64,000 nt of DNA. It comes from Streptomyces rapamycinicus NRRL 5491 (GTDB lineage: Bacteria; Actinomycetota; Actinomycetes; Streptomycetales; Streptomycetaceae). The notes beneath the pieces are model-generated. The model saw only the letters and a program-made list of their open reading frames with translations, searched no databases and was not told where the DNA came from. The DNA is taken from assembly GCF_024298965.1 (NCBI RefSeq), contig NZ_CP085193.1, forward strand, positions 3,100,001-3,164,000. The letters are read 5' to 3'. Both the position numbers and the translations under genes were made by a program. Within the stretch, counting starts at the first letter, position 1, and each line of letters begins with the position of its first letter. Below are positions 8,925-18,130 of the stretch, piece by piece.

Positions 8925-9379
8925 GTGCATGTGAGCCGATATGTACGAGCAGGAGGTGCCCTCGGGCACCTCCTGCTCGTCGTCGTGCTCGCGATGGGCA
9001 TTTTCGTGATGCACTCGATGGGCCATCCCGACAGCGCCGCCGACACGAGCATGGGAGCAGCTCACACATCGGCCACGACGACCGCCCACACAGGCGGCGG
9101 CATGTCCTCGCCGCAGGCCGTTGTCGTCACCTCGCACTCTTCGGATTCCCATCAGGACAGCAAGCGTCCTCCCATCCCCCGGCCATGGGGATGGACATGG
9201 CCTCCCTGTGCGTGGCCGTGCTCGGCACGTGGATTCTCGCCGGTCTTCTCCGCGCGGTTCTGAGCCACGAGACGGACTGGCCGGCACTGCTTCGCGATGG
9301 CGCCGTGGCGGCCCTGCGCCCCAATCCGCCTCCGCCCAGACCACCTGACCTCGCTCAACTGTCAGTCCTGCGGATCTAG
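8925..9379 (+). pseudogene. Frameshifted DUF6153 family protein
   Basis: The first part (from ATG 8925) gives an N-terminal hydrophobic segment, HLLLVVVLAMGIFVMHSMGH, and a His/Met-rich stretch. The second part (frame of 9185) gives MGMDMASLCVAVLGTWILAGLL and ends PPDLAQLSVLRI, the usual DUF6153 ending. The two frames join if one C is added to the C5 run at 9176-9180, so a single-base deletion or a sequencing error explains the break. DUF6153 proteins are small His/Met-rich membrane proteins found with DUF305 lipoproteins in metal-related loci, as here. Confidence 0.7.
8946..8979. repeat. Strong hairpin at the DUF6153 5' end
   Basis: Perfect 15-bp arms (CGAGCAGGAGGTGCC and its complement) flank a 4-nt loop at codons 8-19 of the DUF6153 gene. 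A hairpin this strong at the start of a coding region could act as an attenuator or terminator, or could reduce translation initiation. Confidence 0.7.
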
Positions 9380-9466
9380 GCCGAACGCCACCGTGGGCAG
9401 CTCTCGCTGCCCGCGCCACCCCGTTCGACAGCTTTTCCACAGCACAGACACCACGAGGTTTTCGAC

Positions 9467-10171
9467 ATGACCGCCATCAAGCGCAGCACGCTCCGTCCGC
9501 GCGTCCGCCGTATCGCTCTGGTCAGCACCGTCGCCGCCGCGGGCTTGGTCCTCGCCGCCTGTGGCAACGACGACGACATGAGCGGCATGGACCACGGGAG
9601 CAAGAGCTCCGCCTCGTCCAGCGCGGCCTCCGGGGAGAACCCCGCACCGGGCACGTTCAACGACGCGGACGTGAAATTCGCGCAGATGATGATCCCCCAC
9701 CACGAGCAGGCCGTCGAGATGTCCGAGCTCGCCGACGAGCGGGCCGAGGACGCCAAGATCAAGACCCTCGCCGGGGACATCGAAAAGGCCCAGGATCCCG
9801 AGATCAAGAAGATGAAGTCCTGGCTCAAGGCATGGGGCAAGCCCGAGTCCGGCAACAGCATGCCCGGCATGGACCATGGCTCCGACAGCGGCATGCCCGG
9901 TATGGATCACGGCTCCAGCGGCTCCGACAACTCGGGTATGGCCGGGATGATGTCCGACAAGGACATGAAGGAGCTGAAGGCCGCAAAGGGCACGGACTTC
10001 GACAAGATGTTCGCGCAAATGATGATCGACCACCACAACGGGGCGATCGACATGGCCAAGGACGAGCAGAAGAGCGGCAAGAACGCCACCGCGAAGAAGC
10101 TCGCCGACGATGTGGTGAAGACCCAGACCACCGAGGTCAAGCAGCTCCAGGGCATCCTCGACAAGCTCTGA
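9467..10171 (+). CDS. DUF305 lipoprotein, tandem ferritin-like repeats
   Basis: This 234-aa lipoprotein has the lipobox LVLAAC (Cys32). Two DUF305 units follow, each with the MMI(P/D)HH pair: MMIPHHEQAVEM near residue 75 and MMIDHHNGAIDM near residue 185. Between them are Met/His/Asp-rich MPGMDHGS repeats, a composition typical of periplasmic copper-binding segments. It is expected to sit on the outer face of the membrane. Its lipid anchor could be added by the nearby second Lgt. DUF305 proteins are widespread in metal-resistance loci, though their exact chemistry is unsettled. Confidence 0.9.
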   Translation: MTAIKRSTLRPRVRRIALVSTVAAAGLVLAACGNDDDMSGMDHGSKSSASSSAASGENPAPGTFNDADVKFAQMMIPHHEQAVEMSELADERAEDAKIKTLAGDIEKAQDPEIKKMKSWLKAWGKPESGNSMPGMDHGSDSGMPGMDHGSSGSDNSGMAGMMSDKDMKELKAAKGTDFDKMFAQMMIDHHNGAIDMAKDEQKSGKNATAKKLADDVVKTQTTEVKQLQGILDKL

Positions 10172-10294
10172 TCCGATCACACACCGACCGCTCCGGGCTC
10201 AGCCGGTCACTCCGGGAGCCCGGGGCGATCCCCTCACTCCTACTGGGCCGCGCCCGGTCATGCCCCGGCCCGCCCCCACGATTCCCGAGGACCC

Positions 10295-11161
10295 ATGAAA
10301 ACGCACCGCGCCGTCCAGGCAGCCACCGCTGTCGGCCTCGGCCTCACGCTGGCCGCCTGCTCCAGCGGTGACGGCGACACGGACTCGTCCCCCGCCGTCA
10401 CGACCGTCAGCCACATCCACGGACTTGGGCTGGACCCGTCCGATCAGCGCCTGTACGTCGCAACCCACGAAGGCATCTACACCCCCGATTCCAAGGGCAA
10501 TCCGCAACTGGTGGGCGACAGCAAGGACGACTTCATGGGCTTCACGGTGGCCCAGGGCAAGACCTTCTACGCCAGCGGCCACCCCGCCTCCGGAACGGAC
10601 GGTCCCGGCAACAAGGGACTGATCAAGAGCACCGACGCGGGCAGGACCTGGAAGTCGCTCTCCCTCTCGGGTAAGTCCGACTTCCACGCCCTGGACTACG
10701 CATACGGCACCGTCTACGGCTACGACTCCACCGGCGGCCTGCTCCGCACCAGCGAGAACGGCACCACCTGGAAGGACGGAGCGACCCTCCAAACGCTCGA
10801 CATCGCGGTCGCCCCGGACAACGCCGGCCTCGTCCTCGCCACCACCGCGGAAGGAGTCGCCCGCAGTACCGACGGCGGCAAGACCTTCACCAAAGGCAAG
10901 CAGCCGGTGATGGCCTTCCTCTCCTGGAAGGCCAAGAACGCCCTCTACGGCGTCGACACCTCCGGCAAGCTGAACCACAGCGCCGACGGCGGCGCCACAT
11001 GGAAGAAGCTCGCCACAGTCCCCGGCGGACAGCCCCAGGCTCTCACCGCCGTCGACACCGGGCACATCCTGGCCGCGACGCAGAACGGCGTGTACGAGTC
11101 GAGGGACGGCGGCAAGACCTTCACCAAGCGCCTCGCCGTCGAGTCGAGCGGCGGCCACTGA
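10295..11161 (+). CDS. BNR/propeller-like lipoprotein (F510_1955-type)
   Basis: The 288-aa product has a signal peptide with lipobox TLAAC (Cys22). Repeated propeller blades follow with sialidase-like Asp-box motifs (STDAGRTWKSL, SENGTTWKDG, STDGGKTFTKG, SADGGATWKKL, SRDGGKTFTKR). It matches a family annotated as F510_1955 glycosylhydrolase, although hydrolase activity is not demonstrated and no catalytic residues are evident. The opening HIHGLGLDPSDQRLYVATHEG is characteristic. It lies 124 bp after the DUF305 gene and is probably coexpressed in the metal locus, anchored outside the membrane. Confidence 0.85.
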   Translation: MKTHRAVQAATAVGLGLTLAACSSGDGDTDSSPAVTTVSHIHGLGLDPSDQRLYVATHEGIYTPDSKGNPQLVGDSKDDFMGFTVAQGKTFYASGHPASGTDGPGNKGLIKSTDAGRTWKSLSLSGKSDFHALDYAYGTVYGYDSTGGLLRTSENGTTWKDGATLQTLDIAVAPDNAGLVLATTAEGVARSTDGGKTFTKGKQPVMAFLSWKAKNALYGVDTSGKLNHSADGGATWKKLATVPGGQPQALTAVDTGHILAATQNGVYESRDGGKTFTKRLAVESSGGH

Positions 11162-11363
11162 CTTTCCCGCGAAACGGATGTTGGCCGCGCCGACAATCCT
11201 GCCGTGGGAGACGGGGCACGGGCTTGCTGCCGACGGGTCCACTTCCCGTGGATCTCTTCTCACCCCGGACAGACGACCCGCGCCCGCTTACTGCAAGAGG
11301 TTTGCACATAAGCTGTCATCGCAGGAAGCCACATCACGAGATCATTCCCGAGGGAAGCCATCC

Positions 11364-12470
11364 ATGACCGCACGAGTTCGCCGCTTCGACCGAGGCGAGA
11401 TACATCGACTCGCAGCGATGTACGGCGTGGTGGCGGCACTCCACATCGTGGGATTCGGACTGTTCGCGTACTACAACGCGCGCTACCACGGTCTCACCGA
11501 CAGCCAGGGGCGGTTGCTGTACGCCGGGGCCGCGGGATTGGCCTACACGCTCGGTATGCGCCACGCCTTCGACGCCGACCACATCTCAGCCATCGACGAC
11601 ACCACCCGCTATCTGCTGCAAAAGGGCAAACGCCCGCTCGGACTGGGCCTGGCCTTCTCACTCGGCCATTCGTCCGTCGTGTTCGGCCTCTCCGTCGGCA
11701 TCGCCTTCGCCGCTCAGGCCGCCAACCGCTTCCAGGCAGGCTTCGCGGAGATCGGCGGCGTCATCGGGACTCTGGTCTCCGGCGTCTTCCTCTACGCGAT
11801 CGCCGCACTGAACCTGGCGGTGCTGCGTGGCATCGTCCGCACCTGGCGCGAGGCGAAAGCGGGCCGCCACGAACCGGAGGAACTGGAGCAATAGCTTGCC
11901 GACCGCGGGCTGATGAACCGGGTCTTCAAGGGCCGCTGTAACCGGTTCATCGAGCACAGCTGGCAGCTCTACTTCGTGGGCCTGCTCTTCGGCCTCGGAT
12001 TCGACACCGCCACCCAGGTGGGCGCGCTGGGCCTGGCGGCGGGTTCGGCCGCGGACGGCACGCTGCCGCCACTCGCCATCATCGCCCTGCCGCTGATCTT
12101 CGCCGCCGGCATGAGCCTGATGGACACCACCGACGGGGTGTTCATGGCGAAAGCGTACGAGTGGTCGTTCTCCAACCCGGTCCGCAAGATCTACTACAAC
12201 CTCACCATGACCGGCCTGTCGATCTTCGTCGCATTCATCGTCGGCACCGTGGAACTGGTTTCACTACTCGCGGAGCAGCTGGGCGCGGCCGACCATCGGC
12301 CCTGGTCGTGGCTCACCGGCGTCGACCTCAATGCGATCGGCATCGTCATCGTGGTGACATTCCTGGTGACCTGGATCGGCGCCGTGACGCTCTGGAAGGT
12401 GCGGCGCTTCGACGAGCGATATCCGCCACAGCGCACCCCTGCCGAGACGAGGCCCGATCCATCGCCCTGA
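11364..12470 (+). pseudogene. NiCoT nickel/cobalt permease with in-frame amber
   Basis: One reading frame encodes a HoxN/NixA-type permease. The first part has the metal-binding signature RHAFDADHI in TM II, and the second has GLGFDTATQVG and GMSLMDTTDGVFM. A single TAG at 11892-11894 (…EELEQ, stop, LADRGLMNRVF…) cuts it in two at the cytoplasmic loop between the halves. CAG to TAG would explain it, and the rest of the frame is intact. The start at 11364 has GAGGGAAG upstream. A second start at 11913 could give a separate C-terminal half. Unless suppressed or reassembled, transport is probably lost. Confidence 0.85.
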
Positions 12471-12543
12471 CCGGTAAAGGGCCGACGTACCGGCGGCCGA
12501 GCCGGGAACCCCGGCCAGGTCGCGACAGCCGTCGGGTGACTGG

Positions 12544-12593
12544 GCCCACGGATCACGTCGCTCACCACCGTGCTGGCTCTGGCCTAGCCGCGG
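12544..12593. repeat. Partial dispersed repeat, copy D
   Basis: This stretch resembles the right half of copies B and C: CCCACGGATCAC, then GTGCTGGC and TAGCC. The hairpin and the GTGTCCGAGG core are absent. The 12471-12680 interval between the permease and the catabolic cluster otherwise holds nothing that I can support. Confidence 0.4.
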
Positions 12594-12680
12594 TTCCGAA
12601 CCCCTGACAGAGCCCTCAGCCCTGGCCGACCTCGGAGCGCCCGCACCCACAGCGTCGACCAGTGGCACACCGACGTCACC

Positions 12681-13436
12681 TCAAAGCGGCCTCTCAGGCG
12701 TGCGACGAGCGGCGCGGTGGCCGATGGTCTGGCCCCCGTCGATGAGGAACTCCCCGCCCGTGGTGTACGAGGCGTCGTCGCTCGCGAGGAAGAGCACCAT
12801 GCGGGTGACCTCCTCGGGCTCCCCGATGCGGGGTACCGGCTGATGGGCGAAGAGGTCGGGGGAGGCCGCCTCGCCCATCGGTGTGCGGATGACGCCCGGG
12901 TGGACGGAGTTGACGCGCACCCCGGTGCCCGCCATGTCGAGCGCGGCGGCCTTGGTCATCCCCCGCACGCCCCACTTGCTCGCCACATAGCCGACGCTGC
13001 CGGCGAAGCCCGTCATACCGGTGGCGGAGGAGACGTTGACGACCGCGCCGTGGCCGCGCTCGCGCATACCGGGGAGGACCGTGTGCATACCGAGGAAGGC
13101 ACCCACCAGGTTGACGTCGAGGATCTGCCGGAAGTGTTCGGGAGACTGCTCTTCCACACTGCCACGGTGGATGATCCCCGCGTTGTTGACCAGGACGTCC
13201 ACCGGGCCGAGGGTGTCCTGGACCGCGCGGACGACGGACTGCCATCGCCTTTCGCCGGTGACGTCGAGGTGGCAGTACCGCGCCTGGGGGAGCTCGGCGG
13301 CCAGGGCCTCTCCCTCGTCGTCGAGGAGGTCGCAGATGGCGACCCGGGCGCCTTCCGCGGCCAGCCCACGGGCATGCGAGGCGCCCATGCCCCGGGCTCC
13401 GCCGGTGACGATCGCGACTTTTCCTTCGAAGCGCAT
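12681..13436 (-). CDS. Short-chain dehydrogenase/reductase
   Basis: The 251-aa classical SDR has the cofactor motif TGGARGMG near residue 12, NNAG near residue 87, Ser (NVSSATG) near residue 137 and the YVASK catalytic pair near residue 151. It ends with the usual GGEFLIDGG. Acidic residues after beta-2 (CDLLDDEG) favour NAD(H). The ATG at 13436 follows GAAGGGAAG. It is the last gene of the minus-strand catabolic cluster and likely oxidises a hydroxyacyl-CoA or alcohol intermediate. Confidence 0.88.
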   Translation of the reverse strand: MRFEGKVAIVTGGARGMGASHARGLAAEGARVAICDLLDDEGEALAAELPQARYCHLDVTGERRWQSVVRAVQDTLGPVDVLVNNAGIIHRGSVEEQSPEHFRQILDVNLVGAFLGMHTVLPGMRERGHGAVVNVSSATGMTGFAGSVGYVASKWGVRGMTKAAALDMAGTGVRVNSVHPGVIRTPMGEAASPDLFAHQPVPRIGEPEEVTRMVLFLASDDASYTTGGEFLIDGGQTIGHRAARRTPERPL

Positions 13437-13496
13437 GGTGAACTTCCCTTCCACTGCGACGAGTCGGACTCATCGGGGCGCTGAGCGGCACCCACC

Positions 13497-14255
13497 TCAA
13501 GGGCGGCCGAAGGACTCGATGATCGTGGCGGCTTCCGGCGTCATGACCGCCTCGGCGATCACTTGGGCCTCTTCCCAGCCTCTCCGCTCACGCGATGTGA
13601 CCCAGCTGGTGCGCAGCAGGTGTTTGGTCCGCCCGAGGGCGAACGCCGGTCCCGCGGCGAGCCGTTCGCCGAGTTGGAGTGCCCGGTCGCCGAGCGCCGT
13701 GTCGTCGACCACTTCGTTGACCAGCCCCCAGGCCGAGGCTTCCTCGGCGGTCAGTGTCCGTCCCGTGAGGGCGAGTCCGAGTGCGCGCTGTTGTCCGATC
13801 GCGCGGGGCAGGAGGTACGAGACACCGCAGTCGGGTGTCAGTCCGGCGTCGGCGTAGGCCAGGAGGAACTTCGTCGACGCCGCCGAGACGATCACGTCGC
13901 AGCTCAGCATCAGCGCCAGACCGGCACCCGCCACGGCCCCCTGGACCGCGGCGACGACCGGCTTGTCCAGCGCCGCGAGCCGTTGCAGGGCGAGATCGAG
14001 GGTGATGGCCAGTTCCTCCAGGTAGGCCGCCCGGTCCGGCGCGGCGGCCATGGCGGTCACATCGCCCCCCGCGCAGAACCGCCGGCCCGCACCGCGGACG
14101 AGTACCGCTCGCACGGCGGGATCGGCCGCCCGGTCCACCGCCGCGGTGAAGGCACGCGCCGTGGACAGGTCCACGGCGTTCGCGTGAGCCGGCCTGGCCA
14201 GGGTGATACGGGCCACGTCTGCCGCGCAGTCATAGCGCACGAGGTCGTCTGTCAT
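13497..14255 (-). CDS. Enoyl-CoA hydratase/isomerase, PaaG-like
   Basis: This 252-aa crotonase has oxyanion-hole segments GRRFCAGGDV and GAVAGAGLALMLSCD. The second catalytic position reads GLTPDCG, with Asp where hydratases usually have Glu. That fits the isomerase-type (PaaG/ECI) subgroup rather than a simple hydratase. An upstream GTG at 14267 would sit immediately after the stop of the previous gene, but the ATG at 14255 gives the normal N-terminus. It probably acts on a double bond or epoxide position of the cluster's CoA thioester. Confidence 0.85.
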   Translation of the reverse strand: MTDDLVRYDCAADVARITLARPAHANAVDLSTARAFTAAVDRAADPAVRAVLVRGAGRRFCAGGDVTAMAAAPDRAAYLEELAITLDLALQRLAALDKPVVAAVQGAVAGAGLALMLSCDVIVSAASTKFLLAYADAGLTPDCGVSYLLPRAIGQQRALGLALTGRTLTAEEASAWGLVNEVVDDTALGDRALQLGERLAAGPAFALGRTKHLLRTSWVTSRERRGWEEAQVIAEAVMTPEAATIIESFGRP

Positions 14256-14267
14256 GTCAACGCACAC

Positions 14268-17138
14268 TCACTCACGCTCGGAGGGACGGTCGTCGGAGGG
14301 TCGGAGGTGCTGGGCCAGCAACTGGGCGAGATGGGTGCCGCGGACCCCGGCGAGCTGGTCGAGTTGAGTCCGGCAGGAGAACCCGTCGGCCAGCACGACC
14401 GCGTCCGCCTCCGCCTTCCGCACGGCCGGCAGCAAAGCCGTCTCCGCCACGGCGACGGAGATCTCGTAGTGTCCCCGCTCGACGCCGAAGTTCCCGGCCA
14501 GCCCGCAACAGCCGCCGACGGTGCGTACGGTGGCGCCGGCGTGTCCGAGCAGTTCGGCGTCGGCGGTCCAGCCCATGACGGCGTGCTGGTGGCAGTGCGG
14601 CTGTGCGATGCCGCACACACCGTCGAGCCTCGGCGGTGTCCACGTGGCGGTGGCCGTCAGCAGTTCGGCCAGCGTGCGCGTCGCGGCTCGTACCGCTGTC
14701 GCACGCGGGTCGCCGGGCAGCAGTTCGGCCGCGTCCTTGCGCAGTACCGCGGTGCAGGACGGCTCCAGCCCGACGACGGGGATCCCTTCCTCCAGGGCGG
14801 GTTCGAGCGCGTCCAGGCTGCGCCGCAGTTGGGCGCGGGCTCCATCGAGCTGGCCGGTGGAGATCCAGGTGAGGCCGCAGCAGACGGGCCCGTCGGTGAG
14901 CCGCACGGCGTACCCGGCGTCCTCGAGCACCGCCACGGCCGCCTCCCCGACCTCCGGGCTGAAGTGGTCGGTGAACGTGTCGAACCACAGGAGCACCGGT
15001 GTCCCGGTGGCGGCGGATCGCCCGGCGAACCACTGCCGGAAGGTGGGGGTGGCGAACGCGGGCAGCTCCCGGCGGGCGTCGACACCTCCCAGCCGCTTGA
15101 CGAGCGCCGCGGGCCACGGCCTGCTCAGCACGGCGTTGGCCACGCGGGGCAGGCGTGAGGCCAGGCGTGCCCAGCGGGGCAGCCATCCCAGGGCGTAGTG
15201 GGCGGCCGGTCTGATCCGGCGGCGGTAGCGCTGGTGGAGCGCCTCGGCCTTGTAGGTGGCCATGTCCACACCGGCCGGGCAGTCGGCCGAGCAGCCCTTG
15301 CAGGACAGGCACAGGTCCAGTGCCTGCGCCACGTCATCCGAGCGGAATCCTGTGATCAGCGAGCCGTTCGCGACCTCTTGGAGTACCCGGGCCCGGCCCC
15401 GGGTGGAGTCCTTCTCGTCCCGTGTGGCCAGATAGGACGGGCACATGACACCGCCCGCGTCCGTGGTGTCCGATCGGCACTTGCCGATCCCGACGCAGCG
15501 GTGCACCGCGTTCGCCAGATCACCTCGGTCGTGCGGGTAGGCGAAGCCGAGGCCGCCGGTCAGTGACCGGGCGGCGGGCGCCCGAAGGTCCGCGTCGAGC
15601 GGCGCCGGGTCGGTGAGGACACCGGGGTTGAGCAGGTTGTCCGGGTCGAATACGCGCTTGACCTGGCGGAACGCCTCGATGGCCGCGGCGGAGTACATAT
15701 ACGGCAGCAATTCGCCGCGCGCCCGGCCGTCGCCGTGCTCGCCGGACAGGGAGCCACCGTAGTGGCCGACCAGCCGGGCGGCGTCGACCACGAACTCGCG
15801 GTAGCGGTCCGGCGCCGTGGCGAGGGGGAAGTCGATCCTGGCGTGCACACATCCCTCGCCCAGGTGGCCGTACATCAGCCCGTCGACGCCGTGCTCCCGC
15901 ATCAGCCGGCCGAACGCCCGCAGGTAGTCGCCGAGGCGGACCGGGGGCACCGCGGCGTCCTCCCAGCCGGGCCACGCGGGCTCACCGGCCGGGCTGCGGC
16001 CACCGAGCCCGACGCCGTCCTCACGGATCGCCCACAGCGCCCGCGCGGGCCCGCCCGTGACGACCGCGGAGTCGAGGCAGTCGGCGTCCGTGATGAGCTT
16101 CGCCGCGTTCGCCCGTGCCTCGGCTTCGGTGTCGCCCGGCGTTTCCACGAAGAGCCAGCCATCTCCCCGGGGGAGATCGGGCACCGCGCCGCCGCCGCGC
16201 CGGGAGCGGACGACCTCCACCAGGCGGGCGTCCATTCCCTCGATCGCCACGGGGTGGTGCGGCAGCAGAGCCGGTACCGCATCGGCGGCCGTGGGCATGT
16301 CGGGATAGCCCAGCACCGCCAGTGCCACGGCGGGGGGAGGTTCGACCAGCCTCACCACCGCGCCCAGCACCACACCGAGCGTGCCCTCGCTGCCGACGAG
16401 GAACTTCGCCAGATCCGCGCCGTTCTCCGGCAGCAGGTGCTCCAGCGAATAGCCCGACACCTGCCGACCGAACCGCCCGAACTCGGTGCGGATCACCGCC
16501 AGGTGCTCGCTGACGAGGTCTTCCAGCGCACGGCCCTTGTCACCCGCGGCGCGCAGGCCGGACCGGCCGAGGCGGCGGGCGTCCAGCCGCTCGCCGTCGG
16601 CGGTCAGGGCGGTGAGGGACACGACGTTGTCGGCGGTGCGGCCGTACCGGAGCGCCCGCGCGCCGCAGGCGTTGTTGCCCAGCGAACCGCCGATCGTGGC
16701 GCGGGCATGGGTCGAGGGATCGGGCCCGTACCGCAATCCGTACGGGGCCGCGGCGGCGCTGATGTGATCGAGGATCGCTCCCGGCTGGACGGTGGCCGTC
16801 CGCGCCTCGGCGTCCACCAAGAGCACCCGGTTCAGATGCCGGGAGAAGTCCAGGACGATACCGGTGCCCACCGCGTTGCCCGCGGTCGAGGTCCCGCCGC
16901 CCCGGCTGGTGACCGGAACCCCCGCGGAGCGCGCGACCGCGACGGCGGCCGCGACCTCGTCGGGGTGCCGGGGGAAGGCCACGACCGCGGGTACGACACG
17001 GTAGTTGGAGGCGTCCGACGCGTACTCCGCCCTGCGGCGGGCGCTGACATCGGCTTCTGCCAGTCCGGCACGGCGCAACGCGTGTGCCAGTTCCCGGCGC
17101 TCCGCCGGGCCGCCGTCCGGCGCTTTCCGTCCGCTCAT
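14268..17138 (-). CDS. FAD-linked oxidase fused to Fe-S/CCG domain
   Basis: This 956-aa GlcD-GlpC type fusion has an FAD-binding PCMH domain in the first quarter (TSRGGGTSTAG, TIGGSLGNNACG, LVGSEGTLGVV). The FAD-oxidase C-terminal domain ends in SGEHGDGRARG and FDPDNLLNPG. Next come two Fe-S clusters with CLSCKGCSADCPAG, then CCG-domain cysteines CCGLTW and CCGLAGNFG. Such proteins oxidise 2-hydroxyacids (lactate, glycolate, D-2-hydroxyglutarate) and pass electrons through the clusters. The start overlaps the stop of the MDR gene (ATGA). A hydroxyacid could be an end-product of the pathway, which is inference. Confidence 0.9.
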   Translation of the reverse strand: MSGRKAPDGGPAERRELAHALRRAGLAEADVSARRRAEYASDASNYRVVPAVVAFPRHPDEVAAAVAVARSAGVPVTSRGGGTSTAGNAVGTGIVLDFSRHLNRVLLVDAEARTATVQPGAILDHISAAAAPYGLRYGPDPSTHARATIGGSLGNNACGARALRYGRTADNVVSLTALTADGERLDARRLGRSGLRAAGDKGRALEDLVSEHLAVIRTEFGRFGRQVSGYSLEHLLPENGADLAKFLVGSEGTLGVVLGAVVRLVEPPPAVALAVLGYPDMPTAADAVPALLPHHPVAIEGMDARLVEVVRSRRGGGAVPDLPRGDGWLFVETPGDTEAEARANAAKLITDADCLDSAVVTGGPARALWAIREDGVGLGGRSPAGEPAWPGWEDAAVPPVRLGDYLRAFGRLMREHGVDGLMYGHLGEGCVHARIDFPLATAPDRYREFVVDAARLVGHYGGSLSGEHGDGRARGELLPYMYSAAAIEAFRQVKRVFDPDNLLNPGVLTDPAPLDADLRAPAARSLTGGLGFAYPHDRGDLANAVHRCVGIGKCRSDTTDAGGVMCPSYLATRDEKDSTRGRARVLQEVANGSLITGFRSDDVAQALDLCLSCKGCSADCPAGVDMATYKAEALHQRYRRRIRPAAHYALGWLPRWARLASRLPRVANAVLSRPWPAALVKRLGGVDARRELPAFATPTFRQWFAGRSAATGTPVLLWFDTFTDHFSPEVGEAAVAVLEDAGYAVRLTDGPVCCGLTWISTGQLDGARAQLRRSLDALEPALEEGIPVVGLEPSCTAVLRKDAAELLPGDPRATAVRAATRTLAELLTATATWTPPRLDGVCGIAQPHCHQHAVMGWTADAELLGHAGATVRTVGGCCGLAGNFGVERGHYEISVAVAETALLPAVRKAEADAVVLADGFSCRTQLDQLAGVRGTHLAQLLAQHLRPSDDRPSERE

Positions 17139-18109
17139 GCCATGCTCACCGCGACCTTCAGGCGGCCTGTCGCCGGTACGTCGGCACACTCGTAGGCGGC
17201 CTGGACGTCGCCCACCTCGTAGGTGTGTGTCACATAGTGTTCCGCCAGGACCCGATGGGCCGCCAGGTACCGGCCGGCCGCCTGAAGGTAGCGGCGGCGC
17301 TCCAGCGTCGTACCGGCCTGCATCGTCAGTTGCTTGCGCAGGAACTTCCACATGTCCAGCGCATACGGGTGTTCCTCGGGGATGCCGAAGTAGTGGATCA
17401 GACCGGCCGGCGCCACAGCGTCGACCGCGTCGCCCAGTGTCGCGGTCTGGTGGCCGATCGCCTCCACGACCACACCCGGCCGCTGGTCGTCGTCCAGGTG
17501 CGCGGTCCAGCGCCCGGTCGCGCCGTGAACGGCCTCGTCCACCCCGAAGAGACCGGCGATGTCGCCGCGGTCGACGACATCCACCCCGGTGACCCGCCGC
17601 GCTCCTCGGTCCTTGATGACGTGGCTGAACAGGACTCCGATCGGCCCCTGGCCGAGGACGGCCACCTCGGCGCCGGTCAGGGACCCCAGCCGGTCGACGG
17701 CGGACAGCACGCAGGCCAGCGGTTGCAGCAGGACGGCGGTGGCCGGGGCCAGCGCCGCGTCGTACTCGGCCAGCCCCGCTCCCGCGGTGACCACGTATTC
17801 GGCGATGGCGTTGGCGGAGTCCGCCCATCCGACCACCCGTGTGCCGGGCGCGAGAGAGGCGTCCCGCGAAGCCACCACCTCTCCGACCACTTCGTGCATC
17901 GGGAAGCCCGGGAGGCCGGGAGCGCCGGGACCGTTGTCCCGCGCGACCAGCGGTGCCCGGAGGCCGCGGAAGTCCGGGGCGTCGCTGCCGCAGATGCCAC
18001 CGGCGAGGGAACGCAGCAGCACCTGTCCGTCCCCCAGATCACCGGCTTGCGGCGCGGGCACATCAACCTTCTCGAACCGCCTCGGCGCGGCAAGCACATA
18101 CGCCCACAT
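17135..18109 (-). CDS. MDR-family alcohol dehydrogenase-like protein
   Basis: The 324-aa product has the medium-chain dehydrogenase fold. GGICGSDAPDF near residue 38 supplies the catalytic Cys, FPMHEVVGEVV resembles the GHE motif, and VAVLGQGPIGVLFSHV is the Rossmann glycine motif. The structural-zinc cysteine cluster is absent, as in several MDR subfamilies. Asp in VTGVDVVDR after beta-2 favours NAD(H). It is coupled to the FAD/Fe-S gene by ATGA and lies 21 nt after the crotonase gene. It likely oxidises or reduces a pathway alcohol or aldehyde. Confidence 0.82.
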   Translation of the reverse strand: MWAYVLAAPRRFEKVDVPAPQAGDLGDGQVLLRSLAGGICGSDAPDFRGLRAPLVARDNGPGAPGLPGFPMHEVVGEVVASRDASLAPGTRVVGWADSANAIAEYVVTAGAGLAEYDAALAPATAVLLQPLACVLSAVDRLGSLTGAEVAVLGQGPIGVLFSHVIKDRGARRVTGVDVVDRGDIAGLFGVDEAVHGATGRWTAHLDDDQRPGVVVEAIGHQTATLGDAVDAVAPAGLIHYFGIPEEHPYALDMWKFLRKQLTMQAGTTLERRRYLQAAGRYLAAHRVLAEHYVTHTYEVGDVQAAYECADVPATGRLKVAVSMA

Positions 18110-18130
18110 CGTCGAACGCTCGCTTTCTCG

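Noticed and set aside
8301..9440. Long minus-strand open frame of 379 codons
   Set aside because: Arginine/glycine-rich shadow of the CPIC membrane gene and the DUF6153 gene; no motifs and poor codon pattern.
11162..11363. Possible cobalamin or nickel riboswitch before the Ni/Co permease
   Set aside because: No B12-box or czcD-type conserved elements were seen in this 200-bp leader.
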